Source of the DNA: JAGXFP01 sp046484585
Lineage (GTDB): Bacteria; Desulfobacterota; Desulfobulbia; Desulfobulbales; JAGXFP01
Length of the DNA: 29,918 bases
Direction of reading: 5' to 3'
Assembly (NCBI GenBank): GCA_046484585.1
Contig: JAWOIQ010000206.1
Coordinates: forward strand, 1-29,918
The notes below the pieces were generated by a model. That model made no database searches. It was not told where the DNA came from and was given only the letters and a program-made list of their open reading frames with translations. Shown here piece by piece: positions 1 through 7,789 of the stretch. The first letter of the stretch is position 1; each line of letters opens with the position of its first letter. Both the position numbers and the translations under genes were made by a program.

Positions 1-2
1 CG

Positions 3-482
3 GCGGCCCCGGCCGGTTTTTTTCTGCACCGGGATTTCCAGTCCCGCAATCTCATGCGTCATCACGGCGCCCTTCGGGTCATCGATTTCCAGGGGGGGCG
101 TTTCGGGCCGCTCGGTTATGATCTGGCCTCGCTGTTGATCGATCCTTATGTGTCGCTGCCGACTCAGGTCCAGGAGCGGCTTGTGCAAAAATATAACGAT
201 GTTCTGGCTGGATATCCCGGAGGAGGCGCCGCTTTTACGGTCGAGAGTTATTATCTGCTTTCCATCCAGCGCAACCTCCAGATCCTTGGCGCCTTCGCCT
301 TTCTCTCCGGTGTAAGGCGCAAACCTTTTTTTCGCGCCTATTTGGCCCCGGCGGCCCTCAGCCTGCATAGGATTTTACAGGAACCGGGCGGGCGCCGTTT
401 TCCGGTTTTACGTGCTTTCGCCGGTGAGCTTCCCGGCATCCTTGATGATCGCTTGCAAATCGATGATTTTCAGTCGCCATAA
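3..482 (+). CDS. Phosphotransferase of the aminoglycoside/choline kinase fold, C-terminal part (AmgK-like)
   Basis: The reading frame is open from the left edge, so the N-terminal part lies outside the window. The visible part opens with the kinase-fold catalytic loop HRDFQSRNLM (His-x-Asp with the downstream Asn) and then IDFQGG, which holds the metal-binding Asp. Next comes GPLGYDLASLLIDPY, a stretch characteristic of the phosphotransferase family that includes AmgK, the cell-wall sugar-1-kinase of the MurNAc/GlcNAc recycling route. That family phosphorylates a small sugar or aminoglycoside with ATP in the cytoplasm. The substrate cannot be fixed from this fragment, and in related bacteria such genes are sometimes fused to a TsaE domain, which cannot be judged here. 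It ends before a hairpin terminator and der follows on the same strand. Confidence 0.75.
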   Translation, partial: AAPAGFFLHRDFQSRNLMRHHGALRVIDFQGGRFGPLGYDLASLLIDPYVSLPTQVQERLVQKYNDVLAGYPGGGAAFTVESYYLLSIQRNLQILGAFAFLSGVRRKPFFRAYLAPAALSLHRILQEPGGRRFPVLRAFAGELPGILDDRLQIDDFQSP

Positions 483-485
483 GAT

Positions 486-503
486 AAACGAAACTTATGC
501 CCT
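486..503. repeat. 18-bp sequence shared with 17527-17544 (inverted)
   Basis: AAACGAAACTTATGCCCT occurs here and, as its exact reverse complement, at 17527-17544 in the repeat-rich intergenic region. Here it forms the left arm of the terminator-like hairpin after the phosphotransferase gene. An exact 18-bp match between two intergenic sites in 30 kb is unlikely by chance, so it is probably part of a dispersed repeat. Confidence 0.6.
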
Positions 504-526
504 TGCGGTATAAGTTTGCAGTTTTT
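491..526 (+). terminator. Rho-independent terminator after the phosphotransferase gene
   Basis: AAACTTATGCC (491-501) pairs with GGTATAAGTTT (507-517): about 11 bp including one G-T wobble, with a tight loop. A run of five T follows at 522-526. It lies between the phosphotransferase stop and the der start, so der probably has its own promoter or depends on read-through. Confidence 0.6.
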
Positions 527-553
527 CCCCTTGAGAGTTTAGGATATTTATTG

Positions 554-1951
554 ATGAAAACAGAAAGATTACCTTTGGTGGCCCTGGTCGGACGTCCGAA
601 TGTCGGAAAATCGTCGCTTTTTAACCGGCTGACCAGAAAGAGAAATGCGATAGTTGACGCGACCCCGGGGGTGACCAGGGACCGGCATTACGCCAAGGTC
701 ACCTGGCAGGAGCAGACTTTCATTCTGATCGATACCGGTGGTATTGAGCCCCTGCCCACCCGAAAGGGCGATGGCGGCAAGGCCTTCCCCAAGGAGGTTG
801 GCACCGATGATCGGGTCAAGGTGGTCGGCGGCATCCAGGAGCAAACCTGGCAGGCCATTAAAGAGGCTGACGTGATCCTTTGCCTGCTCGACGGCCGGGC
901 CGGGGTGGCGGGCGAGGATTACCGGGTCGCCGATATTCTGCGTAAATCCGGCAAGCCGGTATTCTTTCTGGTCAACAAGATCGACACTCACCAGCTCGAA
1001 GATCAACTGGTTGGGCAATTCTATGAACTGGGCCTTGAGACGCTCTGGCCGATCTCCGCCGCCCACGGTTACGGACTTAATACCTTCATGGAGAGCCTGG
1101 TCGAGCACCTGGTCTTTCCCGAAGACGCGGTGGATCTGCCGGAGGGGACCGTGGCGGTCGCCTGCATTGGACGGCCGAATGTCGGCAAATCATCCCTGGT
1201 CAACAAGCTTCTGGGCGAGACCAGAATGATTGTCTCGGACGTGCCAGGCACCACCAGGGATTCGGTCGATTCCTTGCTGGAGAAAGATGATCGTTCCTAT
1301 CTGCTGATCGATACCGCCGGTCTCAGAAGGCGCGGCAAAATCCAGGAGAATCTCGAAAAATTCAGTGTGATGCGGGCGATCAGCTCTCTGGAGCGTTGCG
1401 ATGTGGCCCTTTTCCTGGTCGATGCCGGCGAGGGGATCACCGAGCAGGATACCAAGATCATCGGCTACGCCATCGAGAGGGGGCGCGCCTGTCTGATTTT
1501 GATCAACAAGTGGGATCTGGTCAAGGGTGACAAGAAAAAACAGCAGTGGATAATGGATGGAGTGGCAATGGCCACCAATTTCATCGGTTATGCCCCGACC
1601 ATGACGATCTCCGCCTTGACCGGGGCGGGTACCAAGAAGCTTTTTCCGGTGATCGATGACATCTATCGCCAGTTTTCCTTGCAGTTTACCACCAATCGGG
1701 TCAATCGCGTCCTGGGGAACGCCGTTGAAAAGCATACCCCGCCCCTGCACAGGGGCCACCGCTTGAAATTTTATTATGCAACCCAGGTGGCTACCAAGCC
1801 TCCCACTTTCATTGTCTTTGTCAATTACCCCAAAGGGGTTCATTTTTCCTATTATCGTTATCTGGTTAACAGCTTTCGGGAGGGCCTGGGAGTTGAGCAA
1901 ACCCCCTTGCGGCTAATTCTTAAGGAAAGGCAGAGAAAGAAATATGGTTGA
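554..1951 (+). CDS. der: Ribosome biogenesis GTPase Der (EngA)
   Basis: Der carries two tandem GTPase domains and a C-terminal KH-like domain and helps mature the 50S ribosomal subunit. Domain 1 has the P-loop GRPNVGKS (residues 13-20), DTGG (60-63) and NKID (141-144). Domain 2 has GRPNVGKS (206-213), DTAG (253-256) and NKWD (318-321). The C-terminal KH-like part ends in a basic tail (KERQRKKYG). The ATG at 554 is chosen because AGGA lies 9 bases upstream and the protein then starts just before the first P-loop; an in-frame ATG at 497 lies inside the terminator hairpin. At 465 aa the length is normal. Residues about 67-92 form an extra charged, Gly-rich loop after the first DTGG that is longer than the usual linker. 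The next gene overlaps the stop by 8 bases, suggesting coupled translation. Confidence 0.97.
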   Translation: MKTERLPLVALVGRPNVGKSSLFNRLTRKRNAIVDATPGVTRDRHYAKVTWQEQTFILIDTGGIEPLPTRKGDGGKAFPKEVGTDDRVKVVGGIQEQTWQAIKEADVILCLLDGRAGVAGEDYRVADILRKSGKPVFFLVNKIDTHQLEDQLVGQFYELGLETLWPISAAHGYGLNTFMESLVEHLVFPEDAVDLPEGTVAVACIGRPNVGKSSLVNKLLGETRMIVSDVPGTTRDSVDSLLEKDDRSYLLIDTAGLRRRGKIQENLEKFSVMRAISSLERCDVALFLVDAGEGITEQDTKIIGYAIERGRACLILINKWDLVKGDKKKQQWIMDGVAMATNFIGYAPTMTISALTGAGTKKLFPVIDDIYRQFSLQFTTNRVNRVLGNAVEKHTPPLHRGHRLKFYYATQVATKPPTFIVFVNYPKGVHFSYYRYLVNSFREGLGVEQTPLRLILKERQRKKYG

Positions 1952-3671
1952 TGCGCTATTCTCCCGCGAATTGAAAGAAGTTGCCGAGGGGCTGCTGGCC
2001 CAAATTCCCGGGGATGATTCCGGGCGGGCCGGTGAATTGCGGGAGGGAGATGGCGCCATAGATCGCGAAATAATCGGAGCGGTCCTTCGTTTTGCTTTGG
2101 AAGATGCCTTAATTGAGCTTGAAAATGGTGAGATGGAGCGCTCGCGGGTCACCAGGAAGTGCGTCTGGCACGGCCAGATCGCCGGGTTCTCCCTGGCCGA
2201 AAAGCTTCGCGGCCAGGGGGTCGGCTTACAGGTTTTTTTCAGCAATTATACCGCGGTCAAGTCAAATCTTCTGGACCGGCTTTCTCGGATGAAACCTGAA
2301 TCCGAGCAGTTCCGGCGAAGTCTTGCCAGCCTGGACGATTTTTTCAGCGGGCTGGCTGCCGGTTTTGTTCAGGAGTGGGTACGGACGGTCAAAACCGCTT
2401 TCCGGCGCCGCCAGCAGGAAGCAAGACGCCACATTCTCCAGGAAAAAAAACGATATGCGGCCGTCTTCCATCAAATGAACGAACCCGCATTTGTGGTCGA
2501 TCATGATATGCGTCTTATTGACGTCAATCCCTCTTTCGAGAATTTTTTTGGAATTCCCGAAGCCGAGGCGATCGGTTTGACTTGCTGTGACCTGCTCGGC
2601 CGGGATATCTGTGACGGCTGTCCCCTGGAGGAAATTCTGGTCTCCGGCGGATCTTTCTCTAACGCGGAGATCTCAACTTCGCTGTTGGCCGCGAAGGCTT
2701 CATTTTTCGACAATGTCAAGACCATGTTGATGGCAGGTTCCGCCCTGGGCAGCCCCAGGGAAGGTAACCAGGGCGCCATTGTGGTATTTCAGGACATCAC
2801 CGACCGGAAAAAAAACGAGCGGGAACTTGAGAAATATCGATACTGGCTGGAAGACCTGGTTGACGCGCGCACCGAGGAACTGCTCGAAGCCAACGAGAAT
2901 CTGAAAAATGAAATTGCCGAACGGCGTCATGTCGAAAAAGAGTTGATCGAGGTCACTGCCTCCCTTAAACGTTCCAACGCCGAACTTGACCATTTCGCCA
3001 ATGTCGCTTCTCATGATCTGCAGGAACCTTTGATGCTGATCGCTTCATTTGCCGAACGGCTCCTGGCCCGTTACAGCTCTTCTCTGGATGAACGCGGCAG
3101 AAATTATCTGGACAGGATCAAGAAGGGTACCGACAAGCTGCAGCGGCTGGTCTCCGCTCTTCTCCAGATGTCCAAAGTGGGGACCGCGACGGCCAGATTC
3201 GAACTCCTGGATATGAATGAACTGATCCTTGATGTGGTGGGGGATTTGGAGGAGATCATCAACCGCACCGGCGCCCGGGTCGAGATTGATACGCTTGACG
3301 ACCTGAAAGGGGATGCGGTCCAGATCCGGCAGCTTTTTCAGAATCTGATTTCCAATGCCTTAAAGTATCACAGGGAGAACACGGCCCCGTCGATATCGAT
3401 CAGCAGCCGGATTATTGGTGATTTCTGCGAGATATCCGTGAACGACAACGGTATCGGGCTCAAGGATGAAGACCTGCAAAGAATTTTTGAACCGTTTGTG
3501 CGGCTGCGCGACGGCGATAACCGTGATGGGACCGGCATGGGGTTGACCACCTGTAAAAAAATTGTCGCCCGACACGGCGGCGGGATCACCGCCCGGGCCA
3601 ATCCGGCAAACGGTGCTTCCTTCATCGTCAGCCTGCCCCGCCATCAAAACGATCAGGCACGGAAAACATAG
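1944..3671 (+). CDS. PAS-domain sensor histidine kinase
   Basis: This is a 575-aa protein with no evident signal peptide or membrane segment, so probably a cytoplasmic sensor. Residues 1-165 are a mostly helical region of unknown role. A PAS domain follows (about 170-285) with a cysteine cluster, CC at 214-215 and CDGC at 223-226, that could bind metal or sense redox. Then come a coiled coil (about 287-345), a HisKA domain with the phospho-acceptor His357 in ASHDLQEP, and a HATPase domain with the N box (QNLISNALKYH, Asn471), DNGIG (501-505) and GTGMGL (529-534). The H box resembles phytochrome-like kinases. It starts inside the end of der. No complete response regulator follows, so the partner is unknown. 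Confidence 0.93.
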   Translation: MVDALFSRELKEVAEGLLAQIPGDDSGRAGELREGDGAIDREIIGAVLRFALEDALIELENGEMERSRVTRKCVWHGQIAGFSLAEKLRGQGVGLQVFFSNYTAVKSNLLDRLSRMKPESEQFRRSLASLDDFFSGLAAGFVQEWVRTVKTAFRRRQQEARRHILQEKKRYAAVFHQMNEPAFVVDHDMRLIDVNPSFENFFGIPEAEAIGLTCCDLLGRDICDGCPLEEILVSGGSFSNAEISTSLLAAKASFFDNVKTMLMAGSALGSPREGNQGAIVVFQDITDRKKNERELEKYRYWLEDLVDARTEELLEANENLKNEIAERRHVEKELIEVTASLKRSNAELDHFANVASHDLQEPLMLIASFAERLLARYSSSLDERGRNYLDRIKKGTDKLQRLVSALLQMSKVGTATARFELLDMNELILDVVGDLEEIINRTGARVEIDTLDDLKGDAVQIRQLFQNLISNALKYHRENTAPSISISSRIIGDFCEISVNDNGIGLKDEDLQRIFEPFVRLRDGDNRDGTGMGLTTCKKIVARHGGGITARANPANGASFIVSLPRHQNDQARKT

Positions 3672-3682
3672 CGGAGACCGGC

Positions 3683-3841
3683 ATGGCAAATGAAGTTTTT
3701 AACGAAGCTGTTAGCCTCCGATCGGTTGCCTGGCAAATGAGTTATTTTTTCTCGAACGTGTCGTTAATTTATAATCGGTCGTTTTCCCAAAGGCCTGACC
3801 TGATCCGAAAAAAACATTCCCGAACAGATTTTTCTGCTTGA
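3683..3841 (+). CDS. Possible 52-aa small ORF after the kinase
   Basis: An ATG at 3683 sits 6 bases after GGAG, 11 bp downstream of the kinase stop, and opens a 52-codon frame ending at 3841. The start, MANEVFNEAVSL, has the flavour of a response-regulator N-terminus, but no VDD-type acidic pocket follows and the rest has no recognisable domain. It may be a decayed partner gene, a small protein, or chance. Its last codons run into the nrdJ promoter region. Confidence 0.25.
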   Translation: MANEVFNEAVSLRSVAWQMSYFFSNVSLIYNRSFSQRPDLIRKKHSRTDFSA

Positions 3842-3868
3842 CGGATACACTGCATATAGTGCAATAAT
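3838..3868 (+). promoter_or_regulatory. Candidate sigma-70 promoter of nrdJ
   Basis: TTGACG at 3838-3843 matches five of six bases of the -35 consensus. AATAAT at 3863-3868 matches five of six of the -10 consensus, with a long 19-base spacer. NrdR box 1 lies between them, as expected for a repressor site. The transcript would have a leader of about 250 nt containing the inverted-repeat element. Confidence 0.45.
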
Positions 3869-3894
3869 GTCTTCAGTTACACCATATGCTGTAT
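3847..3894 (+). promoter_or_regulatory. Pair of NrdR boxes upstream of nrdJ
   Basis: Box 1, ACACTGCATATAGTGC (3847-3862), and box 2, ACACCATATGCTGTAT (3879-3894), match the NrdR consensus ACACWATATATWGTGT at about 13 and 12 of 16 positions. They are 32 bp apart from start to start, about three helical turns, which is the usual NrdR arrangement. NrdR is the (d)ATP-sensing repressor of ribonucleotide reductase genes. The nrdR gene itself is not in the window. Confidence 0.8.
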
Positions 3895-3955
3895 TGTGTA
3901 AGCTTTTTCCCTAAGTCCGCCGCAGGTCTTTTTCAGGCCTTCTTATCTGATTATT

Positions 3956-4077
3956 TCGCAAAAAGTCGAAACAACTGCCGGGCATACACTGCGTGAGATT
4001 TTTTTGATTCATTGGCATTGCTAAAATTTCTTCCGTTTGGACGAAGTGGCATCAATGGTAATCCCGACTTTTTGCGA
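3956..4077. repeat. 122-bp intergenic element with perfect 13-bp terminal inverted repeats
   Basis: TCGCAAAAAGTCG (3956-3968) and its exact reverse complement CGACTTTTTGCGA (4065-4077) bound a 122-bp stretch with no coding potential. The same end motif recurs near 17193, 17461, 17659, 19147, 19316, 23509 and 23660. It is followed by CGCCATC, which is also found next to the other copies. It lies in the nrdJ leader between the NrdR boxes and the start codon. Confidence 0.8.
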
Positions 4078-4126
4078 CGCCATCTTAATTTGAATGGCAC
4101 AAAACTTAAATTACGAGGAGTAATTG

Positions 4127-6304
4127 ATGGAACTGCCGATTTCTTATGATGAGGCTCTTGAAGAGTGGGAGCGTTTTGAGCAATATCTGGTCCAGGCCCG
4201 TTACGCCATCCGCGACCCCAAGACCGGTACCCCGGTGGAAGAGGATTTTTCCAAGGTGATGATCAGGGTCAGCGGCCAGTTTGAAAGTGAGGAGGTTGCC
4301 AAGGCCCTCTCCCATGGCCGGATTATTACCGCCACCCCTTTTCTGATGAACGGCGGCAACCCCCATACCTCAAGGAAAGGCTATTATTCCTGCTACCCTC
4401 TTGGCGATGTCGAAGATTCGACTGAGGCGATTTTCGATATGGAACGTGATCTGGTCTCCATCTTCCAGCATGCCGGCGGCGGCGGGATTGATGTCAGCAA
4501 TCTGCGCTCCCGCGGCACCATCGTCGATAACGGCCAGGGGACCGCCTCGGGCCCGGTCTCTTTTGCCAAGGGATTTTCCCATCTCTCCGCCCGGATCAGT
4601 CAGGGCGGGAAAAGGCGTGGCGCCCTGATGATCCAGGCAAATTGGGACATCCCCGACATCATGGATTTCATCACCTTCAAGGGCGATAATCCGGGCAAGT
4701 ATACGGGATGTAACATTTCGGTAAATGTTACCGATGAAAAGTTCTGGGAGAATGAGGATCTTCTCCAGACCATTGCCGAATATATCTGGAAATCGGGAGA
4801 TCCCGGCCTGCTGTTCACCAAAAAGAGCTTGGCGAACACGCCGGTACCGGCCAAGCATAACCCGGTCTTTTCCAATCCATGCGGTGAATACCTGTCCACC
4901 AAGGACACGGCTTGCAACCTTCTTACCGTAAATCTCTCGAAATGTCTCGAAACCGATAAGGACGCCTATCTTGTTAATGTCTTTGAGGCGGCCCGGCTTG
5001 CCGCCATTGCCGGCAACGAAATTCTTGACATGGGCGGTTTCCCTAATGTGAAAAGGATCAAGGAGAACACCCTGAAGTTCCGGCCGATCGGCATCGGTTT
5101 TACCGGACTGCATCATGCCATGAACCATTTCGACATATCCTATGCCGATGAGCATGACGCACCCCTTTTCGCCAAATCAACCCAGCTCGCCCTGATGCTT
5201 GGTTCAATGCAGGGCAGTCTCGATTACGGCGAGATCAGTAAAAAGAAGGGCCATGAGCTCAAACCCAGGAAATGGAACAAAACCTATATCGACAAGATCG
5301 AAACCGAGGCGATCTCTTTTGTGAAGAGCGCAATTGCCGACCATAAGGGCTGGCTGAAAAAAATTGAAGATGTCTTTGTTCCCCTCAGGGAGATGGGCGG
5401 ACTGCATAACTCGGTGACAACTTCCCAGGCTCCGACCGGTTCGATATCCCAACTGCTGCGGGTAACCTGTACCGGCGTCGAACCTTATTATTCGATGATT
5501 CAGACTCGGAAGGTCAAGGATATCGATGAATCGTGGAAAGACTTTACCCTGGTGCCCCTCGAGTTTTATTCCTACAGCGCCGAGAAACTTGACTGGATTG
5601 CAACCCAGACCGCCCATGAAATTGACCCATATCAGCAGATCAGGATTCTGGAGGCGTGTCAGTCCTTTAATCATACCGCCGTCTCCAAGACCATCAATAT
5701 GCCGGCATCAACTACGGTTGCCGACATTCGCAAGTTTCTCGATTATGCCCGCAAGAGCAATCTGAAAGGGATCACCATGTTCAGGGATTCCTCGATGGAA
5801 GGGGTGTTGTCGGACCAGACCGGTAAAGGTGTCAAAACCCTGGAATTCAGCGACATGGGCGAACGGCGGGGCAGCACCTTCAAATGGCGCGGCCCGGCTC
5901 CGTTATATGTTACCGCCAACCGTGGTGAACAGGGGCATGTCCGTGAGATATTCCTCAACACCACCAAATCAGGCTCGACCCTGCACGGCCTGGCCGAGGC
6001 GTTGGGGCGGGTGATTTCCGTGGCGCTGCAACACGATTATCGCCTGGTCGGCAAGATCGCCCGCACTCTTGAGGATATTTCTTCGGATGGGGCCTGGCAC
6101 AACGGTAATCTTGGCCGCAGTTATTCGATTCCGGCGGCCCTGGCCAAAGTGCTTGATAAGTGCAGTGAAGACGAGGTGGATAATGAACCGGAACCATACG
6201 TTGAGCCGTCTACCTATTCATCCTGCCCGACTTGCGGCAGGATGTCGATGCGGCGCAGCGGCGGCTGCAACCAGTGCATGAGTTGCGGCTACTCTTCCTG
6301 CTGA
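4127..6304 (+). CDS. nrdJ: Adenosylcobalamin-dependent (class II) ribonucleotide reductase
   Basis: It reduces ribonucleotides to deoxyribonucleotides using a B12-derived radical, so it works with or without oxygen. The ATG at 4127 is preceded by GAGGAG with good spacing; an adjacent TTG at 4124 is too close. At 725 aa the protein has redox Cys89 (GYYSCYPL), AGGGGIDVSNLRSRG (116-130), NPCGE (250-254, with the radical Cys252), partner Cys262 (DTACNL), the loop APTGSIS (435-441) and TGVEPYYS. The C-terminus has a Cys-rich tail with CPTC (700-703), CNQC (714-717), C720 and C725, likely a zinc-ribbon and redox-relay segment. No N-terminal ATP-cone is visible, so allosteric activity control would differ from ATP-cone enzymes. 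NrdR boxes and a terminator bracket it as a single-gene unit. Confidence 0.96.
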   Translation: MELPISYDEALEEWERFEQYLVQARYAIRDPKTGTPVEEDFSKVMIRVSGQFESEEVAKALSHGRIITATPFLMNGGNPHTSRKGYYSCYPLGDVEDSTEAIFDMERDLVSIFQHAGGGGIDVSNLRSRGTIVDNGQGTASGPVSFAKGFSHLSARISQGGKRRGALMIQANWDIPDIMDFITFKGDNPGKYTGCNISVNVTDEKFWENEDLLQTIAEYIWKSGDPGLLFTKKSLANTPVPAKHNPVFSNPCGEYLSTKDTACNLLTVNLSKCLETDKDAYLVNVFEAARLAAIAGNEILDMGGFPNVKRIKENTLKFRPIGIGFTGLHHAMNHFDISYADEHDAPLFAKSTQLALMLGSMQGSLDYGEISKKKGHELKPRKWNKTYIDKIETEAISFVKSAIADHKGWLKKIEDVFVPLREMGGLHNSVTTSQAPTGSISQLLRVTCTGVEPYYSMIQTRKVKDIDESWKDFTLVPLEFYSYSAEKLDWIATQTAHEIDPYQQIRILEACQSFNHTAVSKTINMPASTTVADIRKFLDYARKSNLKGITMFRDSSMEGVLSDQTGKGVKTLEFSDMGERRGSTFKWRGPAPLYVTANRGEQGHVREIFLNTTKSGSTLHGLAEALGRVISVALQHDYRLVGKIARTLEDISSDGAWHNGNLGRSYSIPAALAKVLDKCSEDEVDNEPEPYVEPSTYSSCPTCGRMSMRRSGGCNQCMSCGYSSC

Positions 6305-6345
6305 TGAACAACTTGTGATCTCGTCCTGGCAGGATTTGGCCAAAC

Positions 6346-6383
6346 AAAAAGGCCGGTGGATAATTAAATCCGCCGGCCTTTTC
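6346..6383. terminator. Bidirectional rho-independent terminator between nrdJ and the cytochrome operon
   Basis: GGCCGGTGGA (6351-6360) pairs with TCCGCCGGCC (6369-6378), 10 bp with one wobble, flanked by an A-run on the left and a T-run on the right. It can end transcription in both directions and sits between the convergent nrdJ and proline-rich genes. Confidence 0.85.
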
Positions 6384-6409
6384 TAGTTGATGCAAAGTAA
6401 AGCGCAGTT

Positions 6410-7678
6410 TTATGAGGTTATTTCAACCCGGTAGATAACTAACGGGTCTTTGCCGTTGGTCCACTCGAATTCAACTTTATAGGTGCCGGGGGTGGTGACC
6501 TTCCGGGTTATATCCTCGGCAATCGGTTTCAGGTTGTAATACGAATAAACCTCGGTGGATGGTTTGTCAAGATAGCTTTCCTTCCAGATGCCGATGATGA
6601 TCCGGCGGCCTTCCGGAGTAATCAGCCAAACCTTGCCGTAGGAATCGAGGGATTCCTTGCCGGTTGCCCAGAAAGCGAGAGTAGTTGTTTCTCCTATACC
6701 GGGCAGCTCGAAAGTATAGACGTTTTTACCATTGACTTCCGGTGGGCCGGCCAAACCCTGTTCGCTGCTGACATGGGTCTGCGGGCTGTGTTTTTCGGGG
6801 GGCGCGGCCTTTTTCTCCGCAGCTGGCACAGGCTGTGGTTTTGGAGCCGCCTTCTTAACCACCGGCTTGGGAGCCGGTGGTGCGGGCGCCTTTGCTGCGG
6901 GGACCGGTATGGCGGCGGGTTTGCCAGCGTTGGTCAGCACCGGTTTTGAAGCCTGCTCAGGCTCTGGTTGCGGAGCCCTCTTCCTTGCTGCCGATTCAGG
7001 TTGCGGTTTGGATTCTCTTTTCGGCGCTGGCCTGGTTTCTGTCTCCGCGGGGCTAGACACCGGTCCGGGAGCGGATTTTGTTTTAGGCGTAGTGGCGACC
7101 TTTGGCTGTTCAGGTTCGGGCACGGGCTTAGCTATCGGCGCGGTTACCGGTGCATCTGCTTGTGGTCGGGGGGCGGGTGTGGCTTCCGGTGTGGTGGCAA
7201 GGGGGGCCGGTTCCGGCCCGGGCTTGGCAGCGGATTTTCCGCCAATTGGTTCCGGTGCCGGTATAGGCTCGAACTTTGCCGCGGGTTCGGTCACTGTCGG
7301 CTCTACCGGAACCGGCTCCGGTTCGGCCCGGGGAGGGACTTGCGCCTTGGCGGATTCCCGTTCCGGCTGGGGAGGGGAAAGATCGGCTGCCAGTTCTTGT
7401 TTAGCCTTGCGGATTTCATGACGGACCGCGTTGGTCCCCGCTCGATCGTTTTTGTAAATCCGCAGATCGGTGGCCAGATTAGTCAACTGCTGAATATAGT
7501 TATTGATCAGATCCCGCCGCTCGTTTTCGCTGGTAACGTTTTGTTTCTTGGCCACAAAAGATTGACGCAGTTCCTGCAATTCAACCGGGTCGGCTGCCAT
7601 GACGTTTCCCGTGAAGCCGGACACGGAGCCCAGAAGCAGCAGGAGAATAATGATCAGTGGATGCTTTTTATTGGACAT
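6410..7678 (-). CDS. Exported proline-rich protein with C-terminal beta-type domain, last gene of the cytochrome operon
   Basis: Not a recognised family. The ATG at 7678 has GGAG 6 bases upstream; a GTG at 7690 lacks a ribosome site. The 422-aa protein has a signal peptide (hydrophobic core IIILLLLLGSVSGF, cleavage probably near VMAADP) and a helical segment of about 75 residues. A low-complexity region of about 200 residues rich in Pro, Ala, Lys and Glu (PAPKP, PEPAP patterns) follows. The C-terminal ~110 residues have alternating hydrophobics and aromatics (YTFELPGIGE, FWATG, YKVEFEW), like a small beta-sandwich. The Pro-rich part could span the periplasm or cell wall in the manner of TonB-type linkers. 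Its position after the outer-membrane cytochrome suggests a role in assembly or anchoring of the conduit, but this is inference. Confidence 0.8.
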   Translation of the reverse strand: MSNKKHPLIIILLLLLGSVSGFTGNVMAADPVELQELRQSFVAKKQNVTSENERRDLINNYIQQLTNLATDLRIYKNDRAGTNAVRHEIRKAKQELAADLSPPQPERESAKAQVPPRAEPEPVPVEPTVTEPAAKFEPIPAPEPIGGKSAAKPGPEPAPLATTPEATPAPRPQADAPVTAPIAKPVPEPEQPKVATTPKTKSAPGPVSSPAETETRPAPKRESKPQPESAARKRAPQPEPEQASKPVLTNAGKPAAIPVPAAKAPAPPAPKPVVKKAAPKPQPVPAAEKKAAPPEKHSPQTHVSSEQGLAGPPEVNGKNVYTFELPGIGETTTLAFWATGKESLDSYGKVWLITPEGRRIIIGIWKESYLDKPSTEVYSYYNLKPIAEDITRKVTTPGTYKVEFEWTNGKDPLVIYRVEITS

Positions 7679-7789
7679 CGCTGTCTCCACTAGAAGGATT
7701 AGTTAGTTGAAAAAAAACAAACAGTCGCAAAGGTCCCGAAATTCAAAAAATGGCAGGAGAATCGGAACCTCCGCGCGGAAATTCTTCAA

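Noticed and set aside
497..553. Earlier ATG for der at 497
   Set aside because: It sits inside the terminator hairpin, lacks a ribosome site and would add 19 residues absent from the family.
3672..4126. Cobalamin riboswitch before the B12-dependent reductase
   Set aside because: No B12-box-like sequence was seen; the leader is taken up by NrdR boxes and the inverted-repeat element.
6968..7693. Plus-strand frames of 229-241 codons opposite the proline-rich gene
   Set aside because: Low-complexity Gly/Arg/Phe translations mirror the proline codons of the real minus-strand gene, which has a signal peptide and ribosome site.
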